In this document: piece after piece, positions 1 to 7,533 of the stretch
Position numbering within the stretch: the first letter of the stretch is position 1
How the letters are laid out: the number at the start of each line of letters is the position of its first letter
Assembly: GCA_945904015.1 (NCBI GenBank)
Contig: CAMDPK010000069.1
Location: forward strand, 1 to 36,658
DNA length: 36,658 nt
DNA from: Candidatus Kuenenia stuttgartensis
GTDB lineage: Bacteria; Planctomycetota; Planctomycetia; Planctomycetales; Planctomycetaceae
Direction of reading: 5' to 3'
Notes under the pieces: generated by a model
What the model was told of the DNA's origin: nothing
Database searches by the model: none
The model's input: only the letters and a program-made list of their open reading frames with translations
Position numbers and translations under genes: made by a program

Positions 1-78
1 CTCGAAATCCTCCGTGCGCGTGAATCGAAGAGTTTGTTCACACCCTTCAGAGACGCGAATCCCTCGGAAGATTTCGAG
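1..78. repeat. Inverted repeat at window edge
   Basis: The arms at 1-14 and 65-78 are complementary with one mismatch (CTCGAAATCCTCCG against CGGAAGATTTCGAG) around a 50-nt spacer. The repeat lies downstream of the minus-strand Usp gene ending at 124 and may extend past the window. There is no T-run, so a terminator role is only a guess. Confidence 0.4.
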
Positions 79-123
79 CTTTTTCAAAATGTCATCAACT
101 CACCCGCAAAAACATCGCTTGGT

Positions 124-570
124 TCAGGAATAGTCTGGTCGTCGCAGTACCAGGACTTCGCACGGCGCGTGTCGCAATACGATTTCGGCGACAGAGCCTA
201 GCAGAAACCGTTTGACTCCGTGGTAGCCGTGCGAGGGCATGACGATCAAGTCGGCGTGGGCTTCGGCCGCAAATTCAGCGATGCGAGTGCCGGCATCCCC
301 CTCCAAGACTTTCGAGCAGACGCCTGCGAACTGCGGACGCGACTTGAGATAGTCGGCCAGATGCGACTTGGCGAGATGCAGCCATCGTTCCGGTTCCACC
401 GAGGCAACGACTTCCCCCGCATACGGGATGAAGTTGGGAATCAAGGCCACATGAACGACATGGACTGCTCCCGGTTGCCGAGTAATTTCCAAGGCGGTCT
501 GGATCGCTTCGTCCGACGTGGTTGAGAAATCGATCGGCACCACCACACACTTCTTGGGGGACCAGGACAT
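124..570 (-). CDS. Universal stress protein, UspA family (MSW subtype)
   Basis: This 148-aa single-domain Usp is a cytoplasmic nucleotide-binding-fold protein usually tied to stress survival. It shows the opening strand VVVPIDFS and a C-terminal LLGSVAEIVLRHAPCEVLVL block. The usual ATP-loop pattern G-2x-G-9x-G-S appears as PSHG...GS, so the first glycine is replaced by proline; nucleotide binding may therefore differ from the GTHG-type neighbours. An AAGGAG Shine-Dalgarno lies about 8 nt before the ATG at 570. Its closest relative in the window is the gene at 3468-3902, which begins MSWLPKK against MSWSPKK here. It lies 93 nt downstream of another Usp on the same strand and is probably co-transcribed with it. 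Confidence 0.93.
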   Translation of the reverse strand: MSWSPKKCVVVPIDFSTTSDEAIQTALEITRQPGAVHVVHVALIPNFIPYAGEVVASVEPERWLHLAKSHLADYLKSRPQFAGVCSKVLEGDAGTRIAEFAAEAHADLIVMPSHGYHGVKRFLLGSVAEIVLRHAPCEVLVLRRPDYS

Positions 571-626
571 GATGACTTCTCCTTGAGCAGGGACGTTGTT
601 GATTGCTCATCGCACACAGGCTGAGC

Positions 627-650
627 ATGCGGCGTTACGAGTCGCCGCAT
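627..650. repeat. Stem-loop between two Usp genes
   Basis: A perfect 8-bp stem (ATGCGGCG / CGCCGCAT) encloses an 8-nt loop in the 93-nt gap between the minus-strand Usp genes. No T-run follows on either strand, so it looks more like an mRNA processing or stability structure than an intrinsic terminator. Confidence 0.4.
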
Positions 651-663
651 TGAAACCGTCTGA

Positions 664-1110
664 TTATTGGTTTCGCACGGTGAGCACCGGGCACGGGGCA
701 TAGCGGACGATGTTCTCGGCCACGCTGCCCAGCAGCATGTGCTTGACTCCGCGGCGACCGTGAGTCCCCTGGACGATCAGGTCGATGCCGCGCTCTTTGG
801 CGTACTTCACAATCTCGTCGACCGGAGCGCCAACACTCGTGATGCGGTGGACCCGCAGTTTCGAGGCCCATTCCGGACTCGGTTGCTGGGCGAGCTGTTC
901 CTGCGATTGCTTTCGCAGTTCTGGCAGCCAATCCGTGAACGGCGCGAAGGTCTCACCGGTCCCCGGTGCGACAGCGTCGTAGTCTTGCACCACGTTGAGC
1001 AGATGCAGTTCGGCCTGGAACTTCTCGGCCAACTCGCAGGCGTAGCGGATCGCGTGCTCGCTGAATTCACTGAAGTCGGTGGGGCAGAGAATGCTGTGCA
1101 GTTTGAGCAT
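664..1110 (-). CDS. Universal stress protein, UspA family (GTHG subtype)
   Basis: This 148-aa Usp begins MLKLHSILCPTDFSEFSEHA. The open frame runs further upstream, but the ATG at 1110 has an AGGAGGG ribosome-binding site 6 nt ahead and begins exactly at the Usp fold, so I take it as the start. The ATP-loop motif G-2x-G-9x-G-S is complete (GTHG...LLGS), predicting ATP binding as in the MJ0577 class. It ends with the standard CPVLTVR strand. It lies between a CxxCH cytochrome upstream and a second Usp downstream, all on the minus strand, which suggests a stress or respiration-linked transcription unit. The operon is inferred from spacing only. Confidence 0.93.
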   Translation of the reverse strand: MLKLHSILCPTDFSEFSEHAIRYACELAEKFQAELHLLNVVQDYDAVAPGTGETFAPFTDWLPELRKQSQEQLAQQPSPEWASKLRVHRITSVGAPVDEIVKYAKERGIDLIVQGTHGRRGVKHMLLGSVAENIVRYAPCPVLTVRNQ

Positions 1111-1169
1111 GTTGGACCCTCCTGGAATGTCTTTCGTGGGGAGCGGACGTGTACTCCGATTGTGATTGC

Positions 1170-1667
1170 TCAGGGTTTGTCCGCGATCAAGTTGGCTCTG
1201 GTCCATTTGTGGCACTCGATGCACTTCATGGTCGCTTCGAACCACGTCAGAGCGGCACCATCGAGCTTTCCGTCTTTGGCATTCTTGGAAAGACGCCTCG
1301 TGATCTTCTGAAAATCAGCGCTGTGTTCGCGAAAGAATGGATCGTTTGTGACACGCCATTTTTCAGCGCTGCTCATTTCTTCCAGCTTGGCCGCCCCTTC
1401 TTGGATCAACTCGAAATCTTCCAGTGCCAGACCCGCCAGAATTTTTTGTGAGGCGTCCAACTTCATGCGCATGAAGATCGAGAGTCCTTTCCGGGCGGGA
1501 GTCGATTTCTCAGCCTCCTTCTTCGCGTCCGGAGCCTTCTCCTTTTGAGCGGCTTCGGGCTTCTTCTGCGGAGCCTCTTGAGTGGCCGCGAACTGAGTCA
1601 TCGTCAGACCGCTCACGCCGATCAGCGCGACAGCCAGTGCATTCCAACCCCAGCGAGACGCGTTCAT
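1170..1667 (-). CDS. Secreted small cytochrome with C-terminal CxxCH (cytochrome c'-like)
   Basis: This is about 165 aa. An N-terminal hydrophobic segment (roughly residues 8-27) acts as a signal peptide or anchor. A Lys/Glu/Ala-rich linker follows, then a helical region and a single heme-attachment motif CIECH at about residues 149-153, near the C-terminus. A C-terminal CxxCH after a helical stretch is the arrangement of class II (c'-type) cytochromes, so periplasmic electron transfer or gas binding is plausible but unproven. An AAGGAG site lies 4 nt before the ATG at 1670 and 7 nt before the one at 1667; I chose 1667, but 1670 is nearly as likely. It lies 59 nt upstream of a Usp gene on the same strand. 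Confidence 0.8.
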   Translation of the reverse strand: MNASRWGWNALAVALIGVSGLTMTQFAATQEAPQKKPEAAQKEKAPDAKKEAEKSTPARKGLSIFMRMKLDASQKILAGLALEDFELIQEGAAKLEEMSSAEKWRVTNDPFFREHSADFQKITRRLSKNAKDGKLDGAALTWFEATMKCIECHKWTRANLIADKP

Positions 1668-1699
1668 CATCAATCTCCTTTTGGAAAAATAGATCCTTC

Positions 1700-1736
1700 A
1701 AAATCAGCGGACCAGTTTGGCAAACGGGTCCGCTGA
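1700..1736 (-). terminator. Probable intrinsic terminator
   Basis: The hairpin has a 10-bp perfect outer stem (TCAGCGGACC / GGTCCGCTGA), one mismatch, then a 4-bp inner stem (GTTT / AAAC) and a 3-nt loop. On the minus strand it is followed by TTTT. It lies 67 nt after the minus-strand gene ending at 1803 and before the cytochrome gene, as expected for a terminator or attenuator separating them. Confidence 0.6.
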
Positions 1737-1802
1737 AGACGATCAAGACTTCAATCCGAGCGTGGTTCGCGGAAGTGGGTGACAGCCCCACGGCACGTCA
1801 GG

Positions 1803-2381
1803 CTACTTGTCAGCCTTTTTTGCCTCGGGCTTCTTGTCAGTCACCTTTTTGTCAGTGGCCTTTTTAGGAACCGGCAGCTTGTCGATTTTGAGCATCTTCA
1901 GAAGCTTTTTTGTCTCGACTTGGGCGGCGTCAATTTCGGTCCACATGTCAGTGCAGCAGTCCGCAATGGCGACGTGATCGCCGTGCTCCTTCAAGCAGTG
2001 CTCTTCCGCCATGCCGCAGACTTCGTGAGCTTTGGCGTGATGCTTTTCAATCAACGCGATCTGCTTGACGATTTCCGGCTCCTTGGCATGATCGGCCTTG
2101 AGCTTTGCCAATGCCTTGTCCGCTTCCGCAAGATCCTTCTTGATACCACCGACAAGTTCTTTGGCTTCCTGCTTCGAGACTGGCGATTGAGGCTGAGCGT
2201 ATTGATAGAGCATCTGCGACCGATCCTGCGCGTGCTGCTGATAGGCCTGAACGCGGCCACCGTTCCACGCATCGCCGCGAATTTTTGCGCCGGCATCGTT
2301 CTGAGCGAACGCGACTTGAGACACCAACACGAAACACAGGGCGAACAAACTCGAAACAGGCAGAATTTTCAGGGTCTTCAT
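1803..2381 (-). CDS. Secreted helical hypothetical protein
   Basis: I do not recognise a named family. The 192-aa product has a clear signal peptide (MKTLKILPV, hydrophobic core, likely cleavage after VAFA). A mainly helical, charged body follows, with four cysteines in a CGMAEEHC...DCC cluster at roughly residues 125-150, and then a Lys-rich tail with repeated TDKK/KK motifs. The His/Cys-containing centre could bind metal, but this is a guess. The frame is open further upstream; the ATG at 2381 is preferred because the signal peptide begins there and AAAGG lies about 8 nt ahead. It is divergent from the plus-strand Usp cluster. Confidence 0.75.
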   Translation of the reverse strand: MKTLKILPVSSLFALCFVLVSQVAFAQNDAGAKIRGDAWNGGRVQAYQQHAQDRSQMLYQYAQPQSPVSKQEAKELVGGIKKDLAEADKALAKLKADHAKEPEIVKQIALIEKHHAKAHEVCGMAEEHCLKEHGDHVAIADCCTDMWTEIDAAQVETKKLLKMLKIDKLPVPKKATDKKVTDKKPEAKKADK

Positions 2382-2529
2382 GGCAACACCTTTCTGAGAG
2401 AAACAACGGGGGACGAACGACTGCCTCAGTGAGCACTTCGAGGCAGCGACGGTGTGCCAACTTGCACTCGCTGTGCCAAACACCGAGCGAGGATTCGTTG
2501 CCACGCGTGCGCGGTTCACCGGCAATTAG

Positions 2530-2787
2530 CTCGACGGCGGATATGCCGAGATCACGTTGGCCGATCTGCGGTCTTGCTTTCCGATTCCGGCGGCGTATTC
2601 GGATGCCGACTCGGCACCGCTGTTGTGTGCGGGGTTGATCAGATACCGCTCACTGGTGATGTGCGGAGACGCGCGCTGGCTGGGCATTTTCGGTTTCGGA
2701 GCCGCCGCGCACATCGTTGCTCAAGTCGCGCGGTTTCAGGGCCGACAGGTTTTCGCGTTCACTCGGCCGGGTGTGCTCGTGCCTTGA
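2530..2787 (+). pseudogene. Remnant of zinc-type alcohol dehydrogenase
   Basis: The plus-frame translation from DGGYAEITLADLR through FPIPAAYSD, APLLCAGLIRYRSL and GIFGFGAAAHIVAQVA to VFAFTRPG is collinear with the middle of medium-chain zinc alcohol dehydrogenases. It includes the substrate-domain CAG motif and the Rossmann glycine loop GFGAAAH. Only about 85 of roughly 330 residues remain: a TAG at 2527 closes the frame upstream and a TGA follows TRPGVLVP. No N-terminal zinc-site region or C-terminal end is present nearby, so this is a decayed internal fragment in the 537-nt divergent gap, not a working gene. Confidence 0.72.
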
Positions 2788-2843
2788 AAGTCGTTCGGAG
2801 AAATCTCCACAAACTTCCGCGGGCTCGGAACGGCGTTCGCAAA

Positions 2844-2906
2844 GTAGGTTGGGATTCCATCCCGACCCGAACGGCCGAGTCTGGTCGGGATGGAATCCCA
2901 ACCTAC
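2844..2906. repeat. Long perfect intergenic hairpin, family member 1
   Basis: The 24-nt perfectly complementary arms (2844-2867 and 2883-2906, starting GTAGGTTGGGATTCC) surround a 15-nt loop. It ends 12 nt before the ATG of the Usp gene at 2919. No poly-T follows. It resembles several other unrelated hairpins in this window in size and placement. Confidence 0.85.
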
Positions 2907-2918
2907 GGCGAGACTCCC

Positions 2919-3416
2919 ATGAACGTTCAACGCATTCTCTTTCCGACCGACTTCAGCGAACACAGCCAAGCCGCTGAGAAGTCGGCTTGTGACTTGGCCG
3001 ACCGGTTCGGTGCCGAGTTGCATGTGCTGCATGTGCTCCACGACCTCTTTCTGACCATGCCGCAGACGGCTGCCGCACTGCTGATCTCACCCAAGGCTCT
3101 GGATGATGTGATCAACTACGCCGAAGCGGAAATCCAAAAGGTTCCGCCATCCGCCTGGGCTTCCGGCAAGAAAGTGGTGCGGGTGGTCCGCATCGGCACG
3201 ACGCACGACGCCATCGTGCAATACGCGAACGAAAACGCCATTGATCTGATCGTGATCGGGACTCACGGCCACACCGGGCTGCGGCATGTGTTGCTGGGAA
3301 GTGTCGCGGAACGAGTTGTCCAACACGCTCCGTGTTCCGTCTTGACGGTGCGCTCTCACCGACCAGCCAAGGTCACCGAGAATGTCCTTCAACAGCCGGT
3401 GTTGAAGACGGCCTGA
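2919..3416 (+). CDS. Universal stress protein, UspA family (GTHG subtype)
   Basis: This 165-aa Usp begins MNVQRILFPTDFSEHSQAAE. The frame is open some 465 nt further upstream, but that part crosses a hairpin and a decayed gene, and the Usp fold starts at 2919. The nucleotide loop GTHGHTGLRHVLLGS matches G-2x-G-9x-G-S completely. A short 20-residue tail follows the last core strand CSVLTVR. A long hairpin ends 12 nt upstream, leaving little room for a normal ribosome-binding site. This is the first of three tandem plus-strand Usp genes with gaps of 51 and 43 nt, probably one transcript. Confidence 0.93.
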   Translation: MNVQRILFPTDFSEHSQAAEKSACDLADRFGAELHVLHVLHDLFLTMPQTAAALLISPKALDDVINYAEAEIQKVPPSAWASGKKVVRVVRIGTTHDAIVQYANENAIDLIVIGTHGHTGLRHVLLGSVAERVVQHAPCSVLTVRSHRPAKVTENVLQQPVLKTA

Positions 3417-3467
3417 TGGAGGAATGATGCTATTTACGATTCAACGCTTCAAGAATTGGAGAAGTTC

Positions 3468-3902
3468 ATGAGTTGGCTCCCCAAGAAAACGGTGGTCGTG
3501 CCGGTGGATTTTTCGACGGCTTCCGCGGATGCGCTCAAGACGGGGCTGACGCTGGTGGCAACGCCAGCGGACTTGCATGTGATCTACGTCACGGCACCCC
3601 CGATTGCATTCAATTATGCCGAGGGCTGGGCTTTGGATGATCCAGCCTCGCGGATGAAAGCCGCGCACGAGCACTTGTCGAAATTCCTGGCAGGCGCGAA
3701 CGCGGCCGGCGTGAAGACGATCATTCGGGAGGGAGATCCTGGTTTGATGATCGCGGATTACGCGGACGAGATGCATGCCGAACTGATCGTCATGCCGTCG
3801 CACGGTTACCACGGGGTCAAGCGGTTGCTGCTGGGATCGGTGGCCGAGCGTGTGCTGCGACATGCCAACTGTCCGGTCCTCGTGTTGCGACGACCGGAAT
3901 GA
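3468..3902 (+). CDS. Universal stress protein, UspA family (MSW subtype)
   Basis: This 144-aa Usp starts at the ATG at 3468 (MSWLPKKTVVVPVDFS), with GGAGAAG about 5 nt ahead. A TTG four codons earlier is in frame but less likely. Like its paralogue at 124-570, it has PSHG in place of GTHG in the nucleotide loop and keeps the LLGSVAERVLRHANCPVLVL end. The shared MSW start and PSHG change mark these two as one subtype, each placed beside GTHG-type Usps. This suggests the two clusters arose by duplication, possibly to make mixed Usp pairs (inference). Confidence 0.93.
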   Translation: MSWLPKKTVVVPVDFSTASADALKTGLTLVATPADLHVIYVTAPPIAFNYAEGWALDDPASRMKAAHEHLSKFLAGANAAGVKTIIREGDPGLMIADYADEMHAELIVMPSHGYHGVKRLLLGSVAERVLRHANCPVLVLRRPE

Positions 3903-3945
3903 GCGGCGCTTCGTTTTGACAGAATTGATTTCGGAGACTCACATC

Positions 3946-4413
3946 ATGGCTGCGATCAAGAAGATTCTGTGTCCGACGGACCTCAGTGACGAGTGTCGGC
4001 CGGCGTTGGCGATGGCGTGCGAGTGGGCCAAGCAGTTTGGCGCGGAGTTGCATTTGCTGCATGTGGTTGCGGGGTTGTCGAACCCGTACCCGTATCTCGG
4101 CCCGCCGTTCAACGAGGCGATGTCGTGGGAGACAATGATCCGCCAGAAGGCCCGCGATGCGTTGACTGCCTGCGAGTTGCCCGAGGGTTTCGCCTTGCTG
4201 AGGGTTGTGCGCGAGTTGCGCAGCGGTTCGCCGGTCGCCCAGATCGAAGAATACGCGAAGGAAAAAGGCATCGACTTGATCGTGATGGGCACTCACGGCC
4301 GTAGCGGCTTCTCGCACTTGCTGTTGGGCAGCGTCGCGGAGAATGTCGTGCGTCGCGCGCCCTGTTCGGTGCTCACGGTTCGCCCGGCTGAGCCGCCGAA
4401 ACCGACGGCGTGA
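3946..4413 (+). CDS. Universal stress protein, UspA family (GTHG subtype)
   Basis: This 155-aa protein begins MAAIKKILCPTDLSDECRPA. The nucleotide loop GTHGRSGFSHLLLGS is complete, and the fold ends CSVLTVRP with a short Pro-rich tail. It is closest in style to the 664-1110 gene (AELHLL, GTHGR, VAEN.V, CxVLTVR). The ATG at 3946 is chosen because the Usp fold starts there; a CGGAG site lies about 10 nt upstream. It is the last gene of the plus-strand Usp trio. Its stop at 4413 nearly abuts the remnant of a minus-strand reductase gene. Confidence 0.93.
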   Translation: MAAIKKILCPTDLSDECRPALAMACEWAKQFGAELHLLHVVAGLSNPYPYLGPPFNEAMSWETMIRQKARDALTACELPEGFALLRVVRELRSGSPVAQIEEYAKEKGIDLIVMGTHGRSGFSHLLLGSVAENVVRRAPCSVLTVRPAEPPKPTA

Positions 4414-4418
4414 ACGGT

Positions 4419-4733
4419 TCAAAGCGACAGCGCGGGTTGTTTGGCATTCAGGAACCAGCGATCCAGCACGACATGGCGAGTGAACCAGCGATTCCTCAGC
4501 AATATCTGGCCGAGCCAAGTTCGTGCGGCGGACGGAAGCCAATGAGACGACGATTCGGCGTGTCTCATGCCCAGCCGTGCTTGCAGCCGCGCCGCGTACT
4601 GAGTGACAACGGTCTCTGGATCGCTGCTGTCGAGCAGCGCTGACGCGGCCAGCAATCCCGATTCGAGGGCGGGACGAATGCTCCCGCCGCTGTGAGACGA
4701 CGCCAGTCCCGCCGCATCACCGATCGGCGCAGT
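4419..4733 (-). pseudogene. C-terminal remnant of FAD-dependent (geranylgeranyl-reductase-like) oxidoreductase
   Basis: The minus-strand frame reads APIGDAAGLASSHSGGSIRP followed by ALESGLLAA and a helical tail ending NAKQPALSL. GDAAG with a following S-G-G-x-x-x-A-x-x-S-G is the FAD-binding end of geranylgeranyl-reductase/PHBH-type flavoproteins. An in-frame TGA lies at 4734-4736, two codons upstream of this motif, and no FAD dinucleotide-binding N-terminus is found upstream, so about three quarters of the gene is missing. An internal ATG at 4655 could in principle still start a 78-aa peptide, but I treat it as a relic. Confidence 0.65.
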
Positions 4734-4833
4734 TCAAGTGAGCATTTCAGTTCACATCGCACAGGTGCTAGCTAAGCTTCACGCGAAAGATCGGGCGTGA
4801 TTCACCGATGATCGGGAAAGAGGCAGGCTGCTG

Positions 4834-5640
4834 ATGTCTGATTCCGCGAAGCCGGAAGACAATCCCGCCAAGCCGGTGGCGTCGTTGCCTCGCACGGTGC
4901 GAGTGCTCGGTTTTGCCAGTCTGCTGAATGACATCGCCAGCGAGATGATCTTTCCGCTGCTGCCGACGTTTATCGTCACGGTGCTTGGAGGCAGCCGCAC
5001 GACGCTGGGCATGATCGAGGGAGCCGCCGATTCGCTGGCGAGTTTGCTGAAGCTGGCGGCCGGGCATTGGTCGGATCGTTCTGGTCAGCGACGGCGATTC
5101 ATTCTGATCGGGTATGGCTTCACCGTGTTCTTGCGGCCGTGCTTGGGCTTGATGACGGCGACTTGGCAAGTCGGACTGGCTCGACTGGCCGATCGCTTTG
5201 GGAAGGGATTGCGCACGGCTCCTCGCGATGCGCTGATCGCCGACGTGACTCCCGGCGCTCAGCGCGGCCGTGCGTTCGGGTTTCACCGCGCGATGGATCA
5301 TGCGGGAGCGGCGATCGGGCCGCTGCTCGCAACGTTGTTTTTGTGGCTGCGGCCGGGAGATCTGCGCACGTTGTTCAGCTTGTCGCTGTTTCCCGGATTG
5401 GCATTACTGACGCTGCTGTGGTTCGGACTGCCCAAGTCCACCCCCGTAATATCGACCGCCGAACACGAGCCACTGCGATTGACGTTGAAGCCATTCGACT
5501 CGCGGTTTCGAGGGTTTCTTGTCGCGCTGGTGCTGTTCACGTTGGGGAATTCCAGCGACGCCTTCTTGCTGGTCCGTGCGGAGCAACTGGGAGTTCCGGT
5601 CCTGTGGCGCCAGTGTTGTGGTGCGTGTTTCACATCGTGA
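4834..5640 (+). CDS. MFS transporter, N-terminal part (frameshifted)
   Basis: This part of a major facilitator superfamily permease contains the first six transmembrane helices and the start of the second half. It shows a motif A-like loop (GHWSDRSGQRRRF) between helices 2 and 3 and RLADRFGKGLRTAPRDAL after helix 4, typical of inner-membrane drug or metabolite exporters. The frame ends with junk residues after VRAEQLGVPV, about codon 256. The expected continuation PVAPVLWCVFHIVKS sits in the next frame from 5601. One missing base near 5599-5603 (GGTCCTG where GGTCCCTG would keep frame) explains it. Joined, the two parts give about 404 aa, a normal MFS length. The substrate is unknown. Confidence 0.8.
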   Translation: MSDSAKPEDNPAKPVASLPRTVRVLGFASLLNDIASEMIFPLLPTFIVTVLGGSRTTLGMIEGAADSLASLLKLAAGHWSDRSGQRRRFILIGYGFTVFLRPCLGLMTATWQVGLARLADRFGKGLRTAPRDALIADVTPGAQRGRAFGFHRAMDHAGAAIGPLLATLFLWLRPGDLRTLFSLSLFPGLALLTLLWFGLPKSTPVISTAEHEPLRLTLKPFDSRFRGFLVALVLFTLGNSSDAFLLVRAEQLGVPVLWRQCCGACFTS

Positions 5641-6047
5641 AGAGCGCGGGCAATTGGTGGCTGGGAGGTCTCGTGGATCGCTATGGCCCGCGTTGGTTGA
5701 TCGTCTCGGGCTGGGCTTGGTACGCCGTCGTGTATTTGCTCTTCGCAGTGGCGACTGAGGCGTGGCACGCCTGGGCGTTGTTCTTGCTGTATGCCGCGTT
5801 TTACGCGCTCACCGAACCCGCTGAGAAAACGCTCGTCGCCAATCTGGTCGGCCCTGAGCGGCGCGGTCTCGCGTTCGGCTGGTTCAACTTCGCGATTGGC
5901 ATCGCGACTCTGCCGGCAAGCGTGTTGTTCGGGTTTCTCTACGATCGCTGGGGCAGTCTCGCCGCCTTCGGCACTGGCGCGGGACTGTCCTTAGCCGCAT
6001 CGATCCTGCTGTTGTGGGCCACAAGCGAACGCGGGCAGTCTCGCTAG
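5601..6047 (+). pseudogene. MFS transporter, C-terminal part (other frame)
   Basis: This is the continuation of the permease begun at 4834, displaced by one base. It carries the last five or so membrane helices, including GGLVDRYGPRWLIVSGWAWY (the second motif A-like loop) and FYALTEPAEKTLVANLVGPE. There is no good start codon or ribosome-binding site of its own, so it is not an independent gene. Coding quality is high to the last residue, so the break is very recent or is a sequencing indel. The stop at 6047 is followed by a strong hairpin. Confidence 0.75.
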
Positions 6048-6063
6048 AGGCAGTTTCCAAATC

Positions 6064-6127
6064 AGCACGACGCGCCAGCGAGTGGCCGGAATCTCGGAAA
6101 AACAAACACTCGCTGGCGCGTCGTGCT
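6064..6127. terminator. Long hairpin between convergent genes (probable bidirectional terminator)
   Basis: The 21-nt perfect arms (6064-6084 and 6107-6127, AGCACGACGCGCCAGCGAGTG) surround a 22-nt loop. It lies exactly in the 96-nt gap between the plus-strand MFS end and the minus-strand galT end. It lacks a T-run. By size and perfection it belongs with the other intergenic hairpins of this window. Confidence 0.6.
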
Positions 6128-6143
6128 AGATTTGCGACCTCGA

Positions 6144-7160
6144 CTATTGAGCCTCGACGCTTCGCAGATACGCGGCCGCCTCTTCGGGCAGGACCGTGTT
6201 GATCGACATGCCGCTGCCAAGTTCAAATCCGGCGGGTGTTGTCAAACGCGGAAGAATTTCGATGTGCCAGAGGAAGTAGCTCTTGTCTTCGTCACCGCGT
6301 GGGACGGTGTTGATCGTCAGGTTGTAATCGGGATTGTCCAATCCATCCGACAACTTTTGCAGCACCGTCTTCAAAATCTCCGCCAGCGGACGCAGCTTGG
6401 TCGCTTCGACATCACCGAACGAGGCGTGATGCGTTTGCGGCAGGATCCAGGTCTCGAATGGCACATGCGAAGCATACGGCAGGAACGCGACGTATTCGGA
6501 GTTCTGCACGAGGACGCGCTGTCCGGCCTCTAGTTCGTCTTGTCGCAGCACGCAGTACAGGCAGTGACCGGTCATGTCGAAGTAGTCTTCCGCGATGCTC
6601 AATTTCGTTCGCAGCATCCGCGGCACGACGGGCGTGGCGATCAACTGGCAGTGCGGATGCCGCAGCGACGTCCCGGCTCCTTCGCCGTGATTCTTGAAGA
6701 GCACGATCATCTGAAAACGCGGATCACGGAGCAGATCGTTGTGCCGCTGCTGCATCGTGTGCAGCAACGCTTCAATTTGCTCGACTGGCTGTTGCGCGAG
6801 GTAGACGTTGTGATCGGGGGACTCGATGAGAACCTCGTGCGCTCCGCAGCCACCGCGATGCCGAAAATTCGGCGAGCCATCGGTGCCTCCGTCGGTCGGC
6901 TCTTCGATGCGCAGCGCGGGGAACATGTTGGGAATCACCCGCACGCGCCAGTCGGCCGGCTTCGGCAAGCCCCACGCCGGCACGCGGAAAATCTCCGGCG
7001 GCGTCAGCTTCTCGTGGCCGGGACAAAACGGACAGACCTTGTCCGCCGATTCGGCCATCGGTTTCGGACATGCTCCGCGGAACTCGTGTGGTCGGCGTGC
7101 TCGCGATGGCGCAAAGATCACCCAATCATTGGTCGTCGGGTCGTAGCGGAGTTGCGACAT
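6144..7160 (-). CDS. galT: Galactose-1-phosphate uridylyltransferase
   Basis: This 338-aa GalT of the HIT superfamily exchanges UMP between UDP-glucose and galactose-1-phosphate (Leloir pathway, cytoplasm). It begins MSQLRYDPTTNDWVIFAPSR as in bacterial GalT. Zinc-ligand cysteines CPFCPGHE lie at about 43-50, and the active-site HPHCQ at 168-172 contains the nucleophilic histidine H170. The C-terminal GHCLYCVLRQDEL and the FLWHIEILPR strand complete the two-domain fold. Length is typical. The upstream minus-strand zinc-ribbon gene ends 9 nt before its start, so they are probably co-transcribed. No other Leloir genes are in the window, so a related sugar-1-phosphate nucleotidylyltransferase cannot be fully excluded. 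Confidence 0.93.
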   Translation of the reverse strand: MSQLRYDPTTNDWVIFAPSRARRPHEFRGACPKPMAESADKVCPFCPGHEKLTPPEIFRVPAWGLPKPADWRVRVIPNMFPALRIEEPTDGGTDGSPNFRHRGGCGAHEVLIESPDHNVYLAQQPVEQIEALLHTMQQRHNDLLRDPRFQMIVLFKNHGEGAGTSLRHPHCQLIATPVVPRMLRTKLSIAEDYFDMTGHCLYCVLRQDELEAGQRVLVQNSEYVAFLPYASHVPFETWILPQTHHASFGDVEATKLRPLAEILKTVLQKLSDGLDNPDYNLTINTVPRGDEDKSYFLWHIEILPRLTTPAGFELGSGMSINTVLPEEAAAYLRSVEAQ

Positions 7161-7169
7161 CGCGGCCTT

Positions 7170-7397
7170 TCACATCGAAACGCGCTCCGCCTCCTGAGAG
7201 AACCAACGTGGAGCCACTTGCGGTTGGTTCAGCCCCGGCGGCTCCATGTCCAATTCGTGAGCGAAGTCGTCACGCAGAGTTTCCTCGCCCGCCTTGACCA
7301 TTTCATGGCCACAGCAGAACGGTGGCAATCGAAACGCTTCTTGCCGAACAACCGCACCGCAACTTTGACAGTGGAAAATCGGACGATTGTGAATCAT
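7170..7397 (-). CDS. Small zinc-ribbon protein
   Basis: This 75-aa protein begins MIHNRPIFHCQSCGAVV. It has a CxxC pair at about 10-13 and a second Cys/His cluster PPFCCGHEM at about 25-33, which together look like a zinc ribbon or knuckle. The rest is acidic and lacks membrane segments. I do not recognise a named family. The ATG at 7397 is chosen over an upstream in-frame start at 7424 because CGGAG lies about 8 nt ahead. It sits 9 nt upstream of galT on the same strand, so it is probably translated from the same mRNA; a functional link to GalT is only suggested by position. Confidence 0.7.
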   Translation of the reverse strand: MIHNRPIFHCQSCGAVVRQEAFRLPPFCCGHEMVKAGEETLRDDFAHELDMEPPGLNQPQVAPRWFSQEAERVSM

Positions 7398-7473
7398 GGA
7401 AAAGCTCCGAAAAGGGGTGAGCATGATTCTTCAGAACCGGGCGACTGGTGTCCTCGGTTATTGGAGTGGTCTC

Positions 7474-7492
7474 TGGGTTTTGTCAAAACCCA
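7474..7492. terminator. Compact stem-loop after BON gene
   Basis: A perfect 8-bp stem (TGGGTTTT / AAAACCCA) with a 3-nt loop lies 41 nt downstream of the minus-strand BON gene end and 77 nt upstream of the zinc-ribbon start. No clear T-run follows on the minus strand, so it is a possible terminator or leader structure. Confidence 0.4.
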
Positions 7493-7533
7493 TTCGATCC
7501 ACGTCGATCACCTGAGGTCGATCGGATTTCGTT

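Noticed and set aside
4419..4655. An intact 78-codon gene from the ATG at 4655
   Set aside because: The family motif GDAAG continues upstream of that ATG into a stop-bounded frame, so the ATG is internal to a truncated gene.
5596..5640. Programmed frameshift in the MFS gene
   Set aside because: No slippery heptamer of the X-XXY-YYZ type and no stimulatory stem-loop just downstream. A lost base is simpler.
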